From NCBI GenBank assembly GCA_031181585.1, contig JAPSKP010000020.1, forward strand, positions 1-47,290: a stretch of DNA of 47,290 bases. The letters run 5' to 3'. The notes beneath the pieces are model-generated. The model ran no database searches and had not been told where the DNA came from. It worked only from the letters and a program-made list of their open reading frames with translations. This document shows positions 7,555-16,923 of this stretch, piece by piece. Positions within the stretch are counted from its first letter, which is position 1. Each line of letters begins with the position of its first letter. The position numbers and the translations under genes are program-made. This stretch comes from Lysinibacillus sp. (GTDB taxonomy: Bacteria > Bacillota > Bacilli > Bacillales_A > Planococcaceae).

Positions 7555-8662
7555 ATGATTGAATTAGCAGAAGCAAGAAATATCCTGGAAACTACAGCTA
7601 CGAAACTAGCGGACTTCAGGGGGTCTCTTTGACTTAGAAAACAAGGAGGCAAGGATTCAAGAGCTTGATGAAATGATGCTTATGCCGGATTTCTGGAATG
7701 ACCAGCAGGGAGCACAGACAATCATCAATGAAGCCAATGGCATTAAAGCGATTGTGAATGAGTATAACGACTTATTATCAACACAGGAAAATCTTGAAAT
7801 GACGTTGGAACTGCTAAAGGAAGAGCCTGATACGGATCTGCAGGAGGAACTTGGCTCTGAGCTGGAACAGTTTGAAGTAAAAATGGCTGACTTTGAGCTG
7901 CAGATGCTGTTATCAGAACCTTACGATAAAAACAATGCAATCCTCGAATTGCATCCGGGTGCAGGTGGTACGGAGTCACAGGACTGGGGCTCAATGCTAT
8001 TACGTATGTATACACGCTGGGCCGAGAAACGCGGCTTCAAGGTCGAAACGCTTGATTATTTGCCTGGTGATGAGGCGGGAATTAAGTCGGTGACGCTGAA
8101 AATTTCCGGCCATAATGCTTATGGCTATTTGAAGGCGGAAAAAGGTGTACACCGATTAGTCCGCATCTCTCCATTTGATTCATCGGGGCGCCGTCATACC
8201 TCATTCGTATCTTGTGACATCATGCCGGAGTTCAATGACGAAATTGAAATTGAAGTACGCACAGAAGATTTGAAAATCGATACGTACCGTGCAACAGGTG
8301 CTGGTGGACAGCATATCAATACGACGGATTCAGCCGTCCGTATTACTCATATTCCGACAGGAGTTGTAGTGCAGTGCCAGTCAGAGCGCTCTCAGATCAA
8401 AAACCGTGAGAGTGCGATGAAAATGCTGAAAGCAAAGCTGTATCAATTGGAAATTGAGAAACAAGAACAACAGCTTGCTGAAATCCGTGGAGAGCAAAAG
8501 GAGATCGGCTGGGGCTCACAAATTCGTTCGTATGTCTTCCACCCATACTCTATGGTGAAGGACCACCGTACAAATGAAGAGACAGGTAACACAGGTGCTG
8601 TTATGGATGGAGATTTAGACGCATTCATTAATGCTTACCTCCGTTCTCGTATCGCTAAATAA
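7555..8662 (+). CDS. prfB: Peptide chain release factor 2, with programmed +1 frameshift
   Basis: RF2 recognises UGA and UAA stop codons and triggers peptide release on the ribosome. The gene begins at ATG 7555 after TTGGAGGA. The first 25 codons ([20 protein letters not shown] then FRGSL) end at an in-frame TGA, 7630-7632. A +1 shift at CTT skips T7630 and continues with GAC TTA GAA, giving a 368-residue protein. The peptidyl-hydrolysis motif GGQ lies at 250-252, exactly as in E. coli RF2, and [10 protein letters not shown] carries the stop-reading SPF motif. The coordinates span both frames; an annotation starting at ATG 7673 would lose the N-terminal domain. Free RF2 controls its own synthesis through the frameshift. 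Confidence 0.97.
7618..7633 (+). promoter_or_regulatory. RF2 autoregulatory +1 frameshift site
   Basis: AGG GGG TCT CTT TGA C: an internal Shine-Dalgarno-like AGGGGG is followed by the slippery CTT and the in-frame TGA (7630-7632) with C after it. This is the classic RF2 recoding signal; poor termination at UGA C when RF2 is scarce favours the shift to GAC. Confidence 0.96.
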
Positions 8663-8668
8663 TAAATG

Positions 8669-8708
8669 AATCGCCTAGACGCAGAAATAGCGGCTGGGCG
8701 ATTTTTTT
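8669..8708 (+). terminator. Terminator after prfB
   Basis: AATCGCCTAG (8669-8678) pairs with CTGGGCGATT (8694-8703) with one G-T wobble, followed by a T run to 8708. Confidence 0.9.
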
Positions 8709-8813
8709 GTCTGTAAAAGATAGTATGAGAGGAAGAATCAATTTGTGCTTGCAACTTTGAACCGAGCATGTAAAATAACGATTAGAACATTTGTTCGTTT
8801 TGGAGGAGTGGAA

Positions 8814-9182
8814 ATGGTACAAATACCACCGGCTGTTGCTCGCTATTTTGAAGCAGCTATTTATTTGCCGATGCTGCTCATTGTATTGGAAAAGGATTAT
8901 ATGCTGCTGGAACAAGGTGAATTTAAATTGAAGGGTCCATACCTTCATTTAGTTCAAAAAACAAGTGAACAAATAGCGAAGGATCTGAAAAAAGCAAAGG
9001 CGTATTTGAGGGAGCATGATTTATCAGTTGTACGCATGGGTCGTGATGATTTATTCACAGAATATCAATTTCGTTATGTAAGGACTACTGTTGTGCGACG
9101 ATATTCAAATATACGCCTTCGCAACCAAAGTGAAAAGCTATTGAAATTCTATCTTTATCAGGCGGTTAAAACGGTGGATTGA
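8814..9182 (+). CDS. YhjD-like small protein of the comK neighbourhood
   Basis: A 122-residue soluble protein starting MVQIPPAVARYFEAAIYLPM. It resembles B. subtilis YhjD: a LPM-x-L-x-V-L-x-x-D segment, a G-x-F-K-L-K-x-P-Y segment and a C-terminal R-x-R-N-x-x-x-x-L-L-x-x-Y-L core are visible. Function is unknown. The start ATG 8814 has GGAGGAG five bases upstream; longer in-frame starts from 8745 lack one. In B. subtilis yhjD lies in the comK region, and here it is convergent with comK. The two genes overlap tail to tail by 17 bases (9166-9182), so neither has a free 3' end and their transcripts are partly complementary. Confidence 0.7.
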   Translation: MVQIPPAVARYFEAAIYLPMLLIVLEKDYMLLEQGEFKLKGPYLHLVQKTSEQIAKDLKKAKAYLREHDLSVVRMGRDDLFTEYQFRYVRTTVVRRYSNIRLRNQSEKLLKFYLYQAVKTVD

Positions 9183-9669
9183 ATCGGTTCCAATGTTTGT
9201 ATACAGCCTTGAATAGCATGGAAGATGTGACATACTGGTTGTTAAAAGATGAGATTAATACAGGTAATTCAACTTCTATGCTGTCTCTAAAGGTGATGGT
9301 TACATGTGTTTTGTGGTTCACGATACTGGTCACTGCATTATAAGCGATCCAAGCATTGTGTTCAGACTTCGGTGAAAAGAGAGGGAACATGATGTAAGGC
9401 TGTCGGTGGACATCAACGCCTACTACAACGGGGAGTTTGTGCTTATTCCCGGTGAGGAACTGTTTCGTACGTTCGGTTGCTGTGCGATAACTGCTTCCCA
9501 TATCTTTACAGGCTGTATCGACTAGCTTTAAAGATTTCTTTGGTACATGGAATGTTCCTTTTTTCTCGTAAACGATCGTATGATTTTTCTGTCCGTGGCG
9601 GACAGACTGCAGCATATATGTGTCACTCGTGATGGCATATTCGTTAATGAATTCTTCTGGAAGGTTCAA
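9166..9669 (-). CDS. comK: Competence transcription factor ComK
   Basis: A 167-residue DNA-binding activator of the late competence genes. Family features: KKSLKLVDTACKDMGSSYR (compare IVDRSCRFFGSSYAG in B. subtilis), a P-V-V-V-G-V segment, a Q-P-Y-I-M-F-P-L strand matching IFLFPT, a WIAYNAVT segment matching WISHVHV, and LPVLISSFNNQYVTSS matching LPISYNSFENQVYRTA. The start is TTG at 9669-9667, because AGGAGG lies seven bases upstream on this strand and no ATG fits. The alignment is clearly better than for the copy at 1005-1577, so this is the likely orthologue. The neighbours (YhjD-like convergent, IDEAL-domain divergent) mirror the B. subtilis comK locus. A perfect palindrome at 9701-9715 lies in its upstream region. 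Confidence 0.87.
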   Translation of the reverse strand: MNLPEEFINEYAITSDTYMLQSVRHGQKNHTIVYEKKGTFHVPKKSLKLVDTACKDMGSSYRTATERTKQFLTGNKHKLPVVVGVDVHRQPYIMFPLFSPKSEHNAWIAYNAVTSIVNHKTHVTITFRDSIEVELPVLISSFNNQYVTSSMLFKAVYKHWNRFNPPF

Positions 9670-9700
9670 CTGTAATTCCTCCTATGCATTTTATTCAAGC

Positions 9701-9715
9701 ATGGTATCGTACCAT
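9701..9715. promoter_or_regulatory. Palindrome upstream of comK
   Basis: ATGGTA-TCG-TACCAT is a perfect inverted repeat about 20 bases upstream of the comK ribosome binding site. It could be an operator or a hairpin in the comK leader. It does not match the ComK AT-box (AAAA-N5-TTTT). The protein that binds it, if any, is unknown. Confidence 0.45.
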
Positions 9716-9895
9716 TGTTGAGATAACGGGGGAGTGTCTTTTTACATATGTCACTGGGCAGTTCTCTATCTATCTTGTTTTTGTTCCATAGAGAAGAAAA
9801 TTCAACAATATTCGATAACATGGCCTGTATGTATAATGATACTTATTAATAGTGCAAAATCAATAGAAAAAGAGAAAAAAATGGATAAAAATGTT

Positions 9896-9940
9896 CAATA
9901 TTCAGAAAATATTGCAAACTCTCACACCTTTTTGTATAAT
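9896..9940 (+). promoter_or_regulatory. Promoter of the IDEAL-domain gene with overlapping palindrome
   Basis: TTGCAA (9912-9917), 17-base spacer, TATAAT (9935-9940). An inverted repeat CAATATT (9896-9902) / AATATTG (9908-9914) overlaps the -35 element, in the position expected of an operator. The shared comK/IDEAL intergenic space lies just to its left. Confidence 0.6.
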
Positions 9941-9967
9941 AACGAAAAGGGTATTGGGGTGATATCG

Positions 9968-10210
9968 ATGGATAAATATTATTCGTATACGGATTTTCTG
10001 CGAGCAGTAGGGCAGTACCCGCAAGAAACAGAAAGTGAAAAGCTGTTGAACGATATTTATTTGGATTTATTTTTAGGTAGACTGCAACGATTGCAGCGTA
10101 TTGACCAGTTAAAGAAACTCATCGATATGTCATTAGACCAAAGGAACGAACAGGCTTTTTATAAGTATGCCCAGGAATTTTGCGGATTACAGAAAGAGAT
10201 AAACGAATAG
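9968..10210 (+). CDS. IDEAL-domain small protein of the comK locus
   Basis: An 80-residue protein starting MDKYYSYTDFLRAVG. Residues about 45-72 (IDQLKKLIDMSLDQRNEQAF) match the short IDEAL domain, typically I/L-D-x-A-L-D-x-x-D-x-x-x-F. In B. subtilis a small protein next to comK (YhzC) has a similar make-up, and gene order suggests equivalence. The molecular role is unknown. The start ATG 9968 has GGGGTGAT at the right distance and lies 28 bases after the -10 box; upstream in-frame starts from 9734 lie before the promoter and were rejected. It is divergent from comK and ends in a strong terminator. Confidence 0.7.
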   Translation: MDKYYSYTDFLRAVGQYPQETESEKLLNDIYLDLFLGRLQRLQRIDQLKKLIDMSLDQRNEQAFYKYAQEFCGLQKEINE

Positions 10211-10217
10211 AGTGACC

Positions 10218-10247
10218 ATCGTCACGGTACCCCGTGACGATTTTTTT
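10218..10247 (+). terminator. Terminator after the IDEAL-domain gene
   Basis: ATCGTCACGG (10218-10227) pairs perfectly with CCGTGACGAT (10232-10241) around a four-base loop, with a seven-base T run. Confidence 0.93.
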
Positions 10248-10322
10248 ATGGGAAAAATTCTGATTTCATCCTTTAGAACACCTATAGTGACTAATTTACT
10301 ATTTAGATAGAAGTATGAGCAA

Positions 10323-10339
10323 CGAAGCGTCCTGCTTCG
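10323..10339. repeat. Small inverted repeat in the uvrB upstream region
   Basis: CGAAGC (10323-10328) pairs with GCTTCG (10334-10339) around GTCCT. There is no T run, so it is not a clear terminator. Nothing else is seen between 10250 and 10400. Confidence 0.35.
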
Positions 10340-10406
10340 AATCGCTTAGGTTCCCTTTAACTTAAAAAGATAGACTGGCCTATTATTATATTTGTTCTCT
10401 TCTCTC

Positions 10407-10420
10407 AGAATATATGTTCG
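10407..10420. promoter_or_regulatory. LexA (SOS) box upstream of uvrB
   Basis: AGAATATATGTTCG matches the Bacillus LexA/DinR site CGAAC-N4-GTTCG at 12 of 14 positions of the form CGAACATATGTTCG. uvrBA is a classic SOS operon, and the site lies 72 bases before the uvrB start, near a possible TTGTTC (10425-10430) / TATGGT (10447-10452) promoter. Repression by LexA is inferred from the match. Confidence 0.65.
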
Positions 10421-10491
10421 CTTATTGTTCGATTATTGAAAACGGGTATGGTAAGATGAACGTATGAATATTGGAGAAAGGGCGACTGCAA

Positions 10492-12474
10492 ATGAACGAA
10501 AAATTTGAAATACAGTCCCACTATCAACCGAGCGGAGATCAGCCGGCAGCAATTGTCGAGCTGGTAAAAGGCGTAAAGGAAGGAAAACGTCATCAAACAT
10601 TGCTCGGTGCAACAGGTACAGGGAAGACGTTTACGATTTCAAACGTCATTAAAGAGATAAATAAACCAACATTGGTCATGGCGCACAATAAAACATTGGC
10701 CGGCCAGCTTTACAGTGAGTTTAAAGAGTTCTTCCCCGACAATGCGGTTGAGTATTTTGTCAGCTACTACGACTACTTCCAGCCGGAAGCCTATGTCCCG
10801 CAAACGGATACCTATATCGAGAAAGATTCGAGCATCAATGATGAAATCGATAAGCTTCGGCATTCCGCGACATCTGCTCTATTCGAGAGGAAGGATGTTA
10901 TCGTTATTGCCTCTGTGTCCTGCATTTACGGTTTAGGTTCCCCGGAAGAATACCGGGAGATGCTTGTCTCGATTCGTACAGGAATGGAAATAGAACGCAA
11001 TCAATTATTAAGACGCCTGATCGATGTGCAGTATGAACGCAATGACATAAACTTTACACGCGGGACATTCCGTGTGCGCGGGGACGTAGTGGAAATCTTC
11101 CCAGCTTCTCGAGATGAACGATGCATTCGTGTGGAATTCTTCGGTGATGAAATTGATCGTATCCGTGAAGTGGATGCACTGACAGGCGAAGTACTTGGCG
11201 AGCGCGAACACGTAGCAATTTTCCCTGCTTCCCACTTCGTAACGCGCGAAGAGAAGATGGTACAAGCGATTGAAAGAATTGAAAAGGAGCTGGAAGAACA
11301 GCTCGAAAAATTCCGTGCAGAAGGCAAGCTATTAGAAGCACAGCGTCTTGAGCAGCGCACGAACTACGATCTAGAAATGATGCGTGAAATGGGCTTCTGT
11401 TCGGGTATTGAAAACTATTCCCGTCATTTAACATTACGTGAAAAAGGTTCGACACCGTATACATTGCTTGACTACTTTCCAGAGGATTTCCTTCTTGTAG
11501 TCGATGAAAGCCATGTCACATTGCCGCAGGTGCGCGGGATGTATAATGGTGACCAGGCACGTAAACAGGTACTAGTCGATCATGGCTTCCGTCTCCCCTC
11601 AGCACTTGATAACCGCCCGCTGAAATTTGAAGAGTTTCAATCAAAAGTGTCGCAAGCGATTTATGTTTCGGCAACTCCGGGGCCATTTGAGCTGGAGCAT
11701 ACACCTGAGATGGTCGAGCAAATTATTCGTCCGACAGGTCTTCTTGATCCAACGATTGATGTTCGTCCGATCGAGGGGCAAATTGACGATTTAATCGATG
11801 AAATTCAGGAGCGTATAAGACGTAACGAGCGTGTCCTTGTCACGACGCTGACGAAGAAAATGTCTGAGGATTTAACGGATTACTTGAAGCAAATGGGCTT
11901 AAAAGTGGAATACTTGCACTCAGAAGTCAAAACGCTGGAGCGGATTGAAATCATCCGGGAGCTGCGGAAGGGGACACACGATGTTCTCATTGGAATTAAC
12001 CTGCTGCGGGAAGGGCTGGACATTCCGGAAGTGTCGCTTGTCGCAATTTTAGATGCTGATAAAGAAGGGTTCCTGCGTTCGGAGCGCTCGTTGATTCAAA
12101 CGATTGGACGTGCCGCGCGTAACTCGAATGGTCATGTCATTATGTATGCAAACAACATGACGGATTCCATGAAGAAGGCGATCGATGAAACGAAGCGCCG
12201 CCGTTCCATCCAAGAAGCTTACAACGAAGAGCATGGCATTGAACCGAAAACAATTATTAAGAAAATTCCTGAGGTTATCCGTGCAACACAGGCGGCAGAA
12301 GAAGAAGCAACATATGTAACAAAAGTAACAAAAGGCAAGAAGCTGACAAAGGCGGAAATCGACAAGCTTGTTGAGACGCTTGAACAGGAAATGAAGGAAG
12401 CTTCGAGAGCGCTTGATTTCGAACGAGCTGCGGAACTTCGAGATACTATTTTTGAACTGAAGGCAGAAAGGTGA
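10492..12474 (+). CDS. uvrB: Excinuclease ABC subunit B
   Basis: The 660-residue damage-verification helicase of nucleotide excision repair. It is loaded by UvrA and then recruits UvrC. Visible features: Walker A GATGTGKT (39-46); the beta-hairpin [20 protein letters not shown] that probes the lesion; VVDESHVT; the helicase motif QTIGRAARN; and the C-terminal UVR domain ([10 protein letters not shown]) that contacts UvrC. The start ATG 10492 follows GGAGAAAGG; an in-frame TTG at 10471 lies before this site and is rejected. It forms an operon with uvrA six bases downstream. A LexA box upstream predicts SOS induction. Confidence 0.98.
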   Translation: MNEKFEIQSHYQPSGDQPAAIVELVKGVKEGKRHQTLLGATGTGKTFTISNVIKEINKPTLVMAHNKTLAGQLYSEFKEFFPDNAVEYFVSYYDYFQPEAYVPQTDTYIEKDSSINDEIDKLRHSATSALFERKDVIVIASVSCIYGLGSPEEYREMLVSIRTGMEIERNQLLRRLIDVQYERNDINFTRGTFRVRGDVVEIFPASRDERCIRVEFFGDEIDRIREVDALTGEVLGEREHVAIFPASHFVTREEKMVQAIERIEKELEEQLEKFRAEGKLLEAQRLEQRTNYDLEMMREMGFCSGIENYSRHLTLREKGSTPYTLLDYFPEDFLLVVDESHVTLPQVRGMYNGDQARKQVLVDHGFRLPSALDNRPLKFEEFQSKVSQAIYVSATPGPFELEHTPEMVEQIIRPTGLLDPTIDVRPIEGQIDDLIDEIQERIRRNERVLVTTLTKKMSEDLTDYLKQMGLKVEYLHSEVKTLERIEIIRELRKGTHDVLIGINLLREGLDIPEVSLVAILDADKEGFLRSERSLIQTIGRAARNSNGHVIMYANNMTDSMKKAIDETKRRRSIQEAYNEEHGIEPKTIIKKIPEVIRATQAAEEEATYVTKVTKGKKLTKAEIDKLVETLEQEMKEASRALDFERAAELRDTIFELKAER

Positions 12475-12480
12475 CGTAAC

Positions 12481-15348
12481 GTGAAAAATACAGAAATCGT
12501 TGTACAAGGTGCAAGAGCACATAATCTAAAAAATATTAATGTGACGATTCCACGCGACCAGCTGGTTGTACTAACCGGCTTGTCGGGTTCTGGAAAGTCT
12601 TCACTTGCTTTTGATACGATTTATGCAGAAGGGCAGCGGCGCTATGTGGAAAGTTTATCTGCGTATGCACGTCAATTCCTTGGGCAGATGGACAAGCCGG
12701 ATGTCGATACGATTGAGGGACTGTCGCCGGCTATTTCGATCGATCAGAAGACGACAAGTCGAAATCCACGTTCGACAGTTGGTACGGTAACGGAAATCTA
12801 TGATTACCTGCGTTTATTATTTGCTCGCGTCGGTAAACCTGTCTGTCCAAACCATGGTATCGAAATCAGCTCTCAGACGATTGAGCAGATGGTAGACCGT
12901 TTACTTGAATACCCGGAGCGTACAAAAATGCAGCTGTTGGCCCCTATCGTAGAAGGGAAGAAAGGTTCGCATGTGAAGTTGCTGGATGATCTGAAGAAAC
13001 AAGGCTATGTGCGTGTTCGCATAGATGGTGAGCTGCGCGATTTGGATGATCATATTGAGCTTGATAAAAATAAAAAGCATAACATTGAAGTCGTTGTCGA
13101 TCGTGTTGTCATCAAAGAAGGTGTAGCGACTCGATTGAGCGACTCTCTTGAAGCGGCACTGCGTCTGGCTGATGGACGAGTACTTGTAGATGTAATGGAG
13201 CATGAGGAGCTGCTGTTCAGCGAGCACCATGCCTGCCCTCTCTGTGGTTTTTCCATTGGCGAATTAGAGCCGCGTATGTTCTCGTTTAACAGTCCGTTCG
13301 GTGCTTGTCCATCGTGTGACGGGCTTGGTATGAAGATGGTAGTAGACCCTGACTTAGTCATCCCGGATTGGGACCGGACACTTTTAGGGCATGCGATTGC
13401 CCCTTGGGAGCCGACAAGTTCGCAATATTACCCGGAGCTCTTAAAAGCCGTATGCAATCATTATGATATTCCAATGGACGTGCCTGTACGTGACCTTTCA
13501 AAAGAACAGATGAATATTATTTTAAAAGGTTCCGGCAAGGAGAAAATCCAGTTTACTTATACGAATGAGTACGGACGCACACGCTCCCAGATGATCGAGT
13601 TCGAAGGTGTGCTGAAAAATATTGAACGCCGATTTAAAGAAACAAGCTCTGATTATATACGTGAGCAGATGGAGAAATATATGACAGAGCAGCCATGTCC
13701 GAGCTGTAAAGGGTACCGTTTAAAGCCGGAAACGCTTGCTGTCAAACTAGAAGGAAAACATATTGCAGAAGTAACGCATTATGCGATCAAGGAAGCACTT
13801 AGCTTTTTCGAAGAGTTGAATTTATCGGAAAAGGACCGTCAGATTGCGCATTTAATTTTACGTGAAATCGATGAACGACTCGGCTTCCTCGTAAATGTCG
13901 GCCTTGACTATCTGACACTATCCCGTGCAGCTGGTACGCTCTCGGGTGGGGAAGCCCAGCGTATCCGCTTAGCGACGCAGATCGGCTCCCGTCTGACAGG
14001 TGTTCTTTATATTCTGGATGAACCTTCCATTGGGCTCCATCAGCGTGACAATGACCGCTTGATCTCGACCCTTCAAAGCATGCGTGATCTTGGCAATACG
14101 TTAATTGTTGTCGAGCACGATGAAGATACGATGATGGCAGCCGATCACTTAATCGATGTTGGACCGGGTGCGGGTGTACATGGCGGTACAATCGTCGCGC
14201 AGGGAACACCAGAGGAAGTAATGGCCAATGATGCTTCGCTGACGGGACAATATTTGAGTGGGAAAAAATTCATCCCGCTGCCGACAGAACGACGTACATC
14301 TGATGGACGGAAGCTGACAATCAAAGGTGCTGCGGAAAACAACCTGAAAAATGTAACGGTTGATGTGCCGCTCGGTATGTTCGTCGCTGTCACTGGTGTA
14401 TCAGGATCGGGTAAGTCTACACTCGTCAATGAAATTCTATATAAAACGCTGGCCCAAAAATTGAACCGTGCGAAAAATAAACCAGGGGCTCATAAGTCAG
14501 TAGAAGGCCTCGAACAGCTTGAGAAAGTCATCGATGTGGACCAGTCGCCGATCGGCCGTACACCACGTTCTAACCCTGCAACATATACAGGAGTGTTTGA
14601 TGATATCCGCGATGTATTTGCATCGACAAATGAAGCAAAGGTAAGGGGCTATAAAAAAGGCCGCTTCAGCTTTAATGTAAAAGGTGGCCGCTGTGAAGCA
14701 TGCCGCGGCGACGGGATTATCCAAATTGAAATGCATTTTCTTCCGGATGTGTACGTACCATGTGAAGTGTGTCATGGCAAACGGTATAATCGTGAAACGC
14801 TCGAGGTCCGGTACAAGGAAAAGAATATCGCTGATGTACTTGATATGACAATAGAGGATGCGGTGGTGTTCTTTGAGAACATTCCGAAGATCAAGCGGAA
14901 GCTTCAGACGATTGTAGATGTCGGCCTTGGTTATATGAAACTGGGACAACCAGCGACGACACTGTCCGGTGGAGAAGCGCAGCGTGTGAAGCTGGCGTCT
15001 GAGCTGCACCGACGATCGACGGGGAAATCTTTCTATATATTAGATGAACCAACAACTGGTCTTCATGCAGATGACATTGCCCGCCTGCTGAAAGTATTGC
15101 AGCGGCTTGTTGAAAACGGTGAAACAGTGCTGGTTATTGAGCATAACCTGGATGTCATCAAAATCGCTGACTACATTATCGATCTCGGTCCAGAAGGCGG
15201 AGATAAAGGCGGTACTATTGTTGCGACAGGTACTCCTGAAGATATTTCTAATGTAAAAGAAAGCTATACAGGCCGCTATTTGAAGCCGGTATTAGAACGG
15301 GACCGTAAACGTATGGAAGAAGTCATTGAAAAGGCAAAAGCAAAATAA
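12481..15348 (+). CDS. uvrA: Excinuclease ABC subunit A
   Basis: The 955-residue dimeric ATPase that finds bulky DNA lesions and loads UvrB. It has two ABC modules. Module one has GLSGSGKSS near residue 33 and [12 protein letters not shown]; module two has GVSGSGKST and [12 protein letters not shown]. Both keep their D-E-P Walker B ([10 protein letters not shown] and [10 protein letters not shown]). Zinc modules are visible as CPLCG (about 253) with CPSCDG in the first half and CEACRGDG with CEVCHGKR in the second. The start is GTG 12481, six bases after the uvrB stop, with an AAAGGTGA ribosome binding site overlapping the end of uvrB. Translation is probably coupled to uvrB. Confidence 0.98.
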   Translation: MKNTEIVVQGARAHNLKNINVTIPRDQLVVLTGLSGSGKSSLAFDTIYAEGQRRYVESLSAYARQFLGQMDKPDVDTIEGLSPAISIDQKTTSRNPRSTVGTVTEIYDYLRLLFARVGKPVCPNHGIEISSQTIEQMVDRLLEYPERTKMQLLAPIVEGKKGSHVKLLDDLKKQGYVRVRIDGELRDLDDHIELDKNKKHNIEVVVDRVVIKEGVATRLSDSLEAALRLADGRVLVDVMEHEELLFSEHHACPLCGFSIGELEPRMFSFNSPFGACPSCDGLGMKMVVDPDLVIPDWDRTLLGHAIAPWEPTSSQYYPELLKAVCNHYDIPMDVPVRDLSKEQMNIILKGSGKEKIQFTYTNEYGRTRSQMIEFEGVLKNIERRFKETSSDYIREQMEKYMTEQPCPSCKGYRLKPETLAVKLEGKHIAEVTHYAIKEALSFFEELNLSEKDRQIAHLILREIDERLGFLVNVGLDYLTLSRAAGTLSGGEAQRIRLATQIGSRLTGVLYILDEPSIGLHQRDNDRLISTLQSMRDLGNTLIVVEHDEDTMMAADHLIDVGPGAGVHGGTIVAQGTPEEVMANDASLTGQYLSGKKFIPLPTERRTSDGRKLTIKGAAENNLKNVTVDVPLGMFVAVTGVSGSGKSTLVNEILYKTLAQKLNRAKNKPGAHKSVEGLEQLEKVIDVDQSPIGRTPRSNPATYTGVFDDIRDVFASTNEAKVRGYKKGRFSFNVKGGRCEACRGDGIIQIEMHFLPDVYVPCEVCHGKRYNRETLEVRYKEKNIADVLDMTIEDAVVFFENIPKIKRKLQTIVDVGLGYMKLGQPATTLSGGEAQRVKLASELHRRSTGKSFYILDEPTTGLHADDIARLLKVLQRLVENGETVLVIEHNLDVIKIADYIIDLGPEGGDKGGTIVATGTPEDISNVKESYTGRYLKPVLERDRKRMEEVIEKAKAK

Positions 15349-15371
15349 CAGAGCGCAAACGAAACTTTTTC

Positions 15372-15419
15372 GCCTCCCACGTCGTATAATAACCTATATG
15401 ACGAAAGGGAGGCTTTTTT
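15372..15419 (+). terminator. uvrA terminator that contains the next gene's ribosome binding site
   Basis: GCCTCCC (15372-15378) pairs with GGGAGGC (15407-15413), and inside it CGTCGTATA (15380-15388) pairs with TATATGACG (15395-15403). A TTTTTT run follows (15414-15419). The AAAGGGAGG Shine-Dalgarno of the gene starting at 15421 is the 3' arm of this stem. The hairpin should therefore stop uvrA transcripts and hide the ribosome binding site in any read-through RNA. A TATAAT (15385-15390) inside the loop side may allow a separate start. Confidence 0.8.
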
Positions 15420-15420
15420 G

Positions 15421-16626
15421 ATGGATGAACGTAAACGTATATTGAAACTAGTGGAAGCCGGCACGATTTCAGCTGAGGAAGCAATAGAATTACTGGAAGC
15501 ATTATCACAGCAAAAAGAACCTACTCAGTCTACAGCACCTTCTGTGTATTCGACACCGGAGCAAACAACAACTAATAAAGAACCCGAATTCGTATTTGAG
15601 GAAGAGAAGAAACGTAAAACAACAGGATTTGAAGATTTATTCAGCAAACTTGGTAATAAAGATTTAAATAGAAAAGTGGACGAGCTTATGCAGGAGCTCC
15701 GTCACGATTTATCAGAATTCAGCGGTCGTATGATGACGATGATGAATACGACACTTTCGAAAGTGAAGGATTTTGATGTAGAATTCCCATTTGGAGAAAA
15801 GGTAGAGTTTAGCAAATCATATGCATTTAATGCAGATGAGGTGCGGGGCTTTGAAATCGATATCCCAAATGGACGTGTCACAGTCGAAAGAGGGACGGCA
15901 GAGCCGAATGTGCTGATTGAAGCGCTTGTAAAAACGCAGAAAAAAGAAACAGAGTATGATACGATCGAGGAGTTTACAGATGGATTTGTTGAGTTAAAGG
16001 ATGGCAAGATTGAAGTGGCAACACAGTCAAAATTGTCCCATATTGCACTTAACATCGTTTTACCTGAAAAACAATACGATGTATTTATCATACGTTTACT
16101 AAACGGCGGTATTACAGTGAATGACGCTGAAGCAAAGCTGTTAAAAGTGAAAACGTATAATGGTACAGTGAAGGCGGAGAATGTTGTATTTGATCATGCG
16201 AACCTTCAATCAGCAAATGGAGCCATTGAGGCGCGCGGCATTCAGGGTGATGACATTGAGGCAGAAACGGCGAATGGACGTATTTATATCGATGGAGATG
16301 TAAAAGAAGTAGAAGCAGAGTCTGTGAATGGACATGTGGTGGTAACCACTACTTCAAGCAAGGCGTATAAAGTAAAAGCTCGTACAGTGGCGGGTTCTGT
16401 TGAACTATACATCCCGAAAGATGTAGCATTAGATGGCCAGGTAACATCGAATTTAGGCCGTACAGATGTCGGGTTGACAGATGTAGCTATTCGAACAGGA
16501 GAAGGGCAATTCCTTCAAAAAACATGCTACTTTAACAAAATGATAGATGATGCACCAATGCTTAAGCTAGTGGGAGAATCAAGAACGGGATCTATCGTTG
16601 TCCGCTATACAACACAAGGTGAATAA
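15421..16626 (+). CDS. YvlB-like DUF4097 protein with N-terminal SHOCT-like segment
   Basis: A 401-residue protein. The first 30 residues, MDERKRILKLVEAGTISAEE, form the short helical domain found at the N-terminus of YvlB/LiaX-type proteins. A charged linker with predicted helices follows (to about 130). The rest is a repetitive beta-strand region (about 145-400) with recurrent N-G-x-I/V and A-x-x-x-N-G repeats, typical of DUF4097 beta-solenoid-like adhesin domains. Members occur in envelope-stress regulons such as B. subtilis yvlABCD, near uvrA in that species. There is no signal peptide, so it is probably cytoplasmic. The true start is ATG 15421. The ribosome binding site lies within the preceding terminator hairpin, an unusual arrangement. 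Confidence 0.8.
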   Translation: MDERKRILKLVEAGTISAEEAIELLEALSQQKEPTQSTAPSVYSTPEQTTTNKEPEFVFEEEKKRKTTGFEDLFSKLGNKDLNRKVDELMQELRHDLSEFSGRMMTMMNTTLSKVKDFDVEFPFGEKVEFSKSYAFNADEVRGFEIDIPNGRVTVERGTAEPNVLIEALVKTQKKETEYDTIEEFTDGFVELKDGKIEVATQSKLSHIALNIVLPEKQYDVFIIRLLNGGITVNDAEAKLLKVKTYNGTVKAENVVFDHANLQSANGAIEARGIQGDDIEAETANGRIYIDGDVKEVEAESVNGHVVVTTTSSKAYKVKARTVAGSVELYIPKDVALDGQVTSNLGRTDVGLTDVAIRTGEGQFLQKTCYFNKMIDDAPMLKLVGESRTGSIVVRYTTQGE

Positions 16627-16633
16627 TGAAATG

Positions 16634-16671
16634 AAAGACATCGGAAACAATCTAGTTTCCGATGTCTTTTT
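16634..16671 (+). terminator. Terminator after the DUF4097 gene
   Basis: AAAGACATCGGAAAC (16634-16648) pairs perfectly with GTTTCCGATGTCTTT (16655-16669), with a six-base loop and T run. Confidence 0.93.
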
Positions 16672-16893
16672 GTTGAGAATATAAAAAAGACAATCATATA
16701 GATTCTTCTAAATAGGAGTATAGGTAATGCTCACAACATAATAGATAGATGACAAAATCCTCAGAAAAGCGGTGCTGGGTCTTTCTGTAGGAGGTGAAGA
16801 GGCAAGCAGGTTAAGCATTTTTTTGTCGATTTTTCTCCATTATTCTGTTTCAAGTTTTTGATATATAGTGATAATTTCAAAAAATGAGGAGGT

Positions 16894-16923
16894 TTGACAA
16901 TTTGCCTAGAGAATTTATATATT
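16894..16923 (+). promoter_or_regulatory. Distal sigma-A promoter of ftsEX
   Basis: TTGACA (16894-16899) with TATATA (16916-16921, spacing 16) or TATATT (16918-16923, spacing 18). It would give a leader of about 155 bases before ftsE. No cytochrome gene or other gene lies in this 458-base interval. Confidence 0.5.

Noticed and set aside
9734-9967. Longer N-terminus for the IDEAL-domain protein
   Set aside because: This extension lies upstream of and across the -35/-10 promoter, and the good ribosome binding site belongs to ATG 9968.
9670-9967. ComK AT-boxes (AAAA-N5-TTTT) upstream of comK
   Set aside because: Several A and T runs were checked but none has the required spacing.
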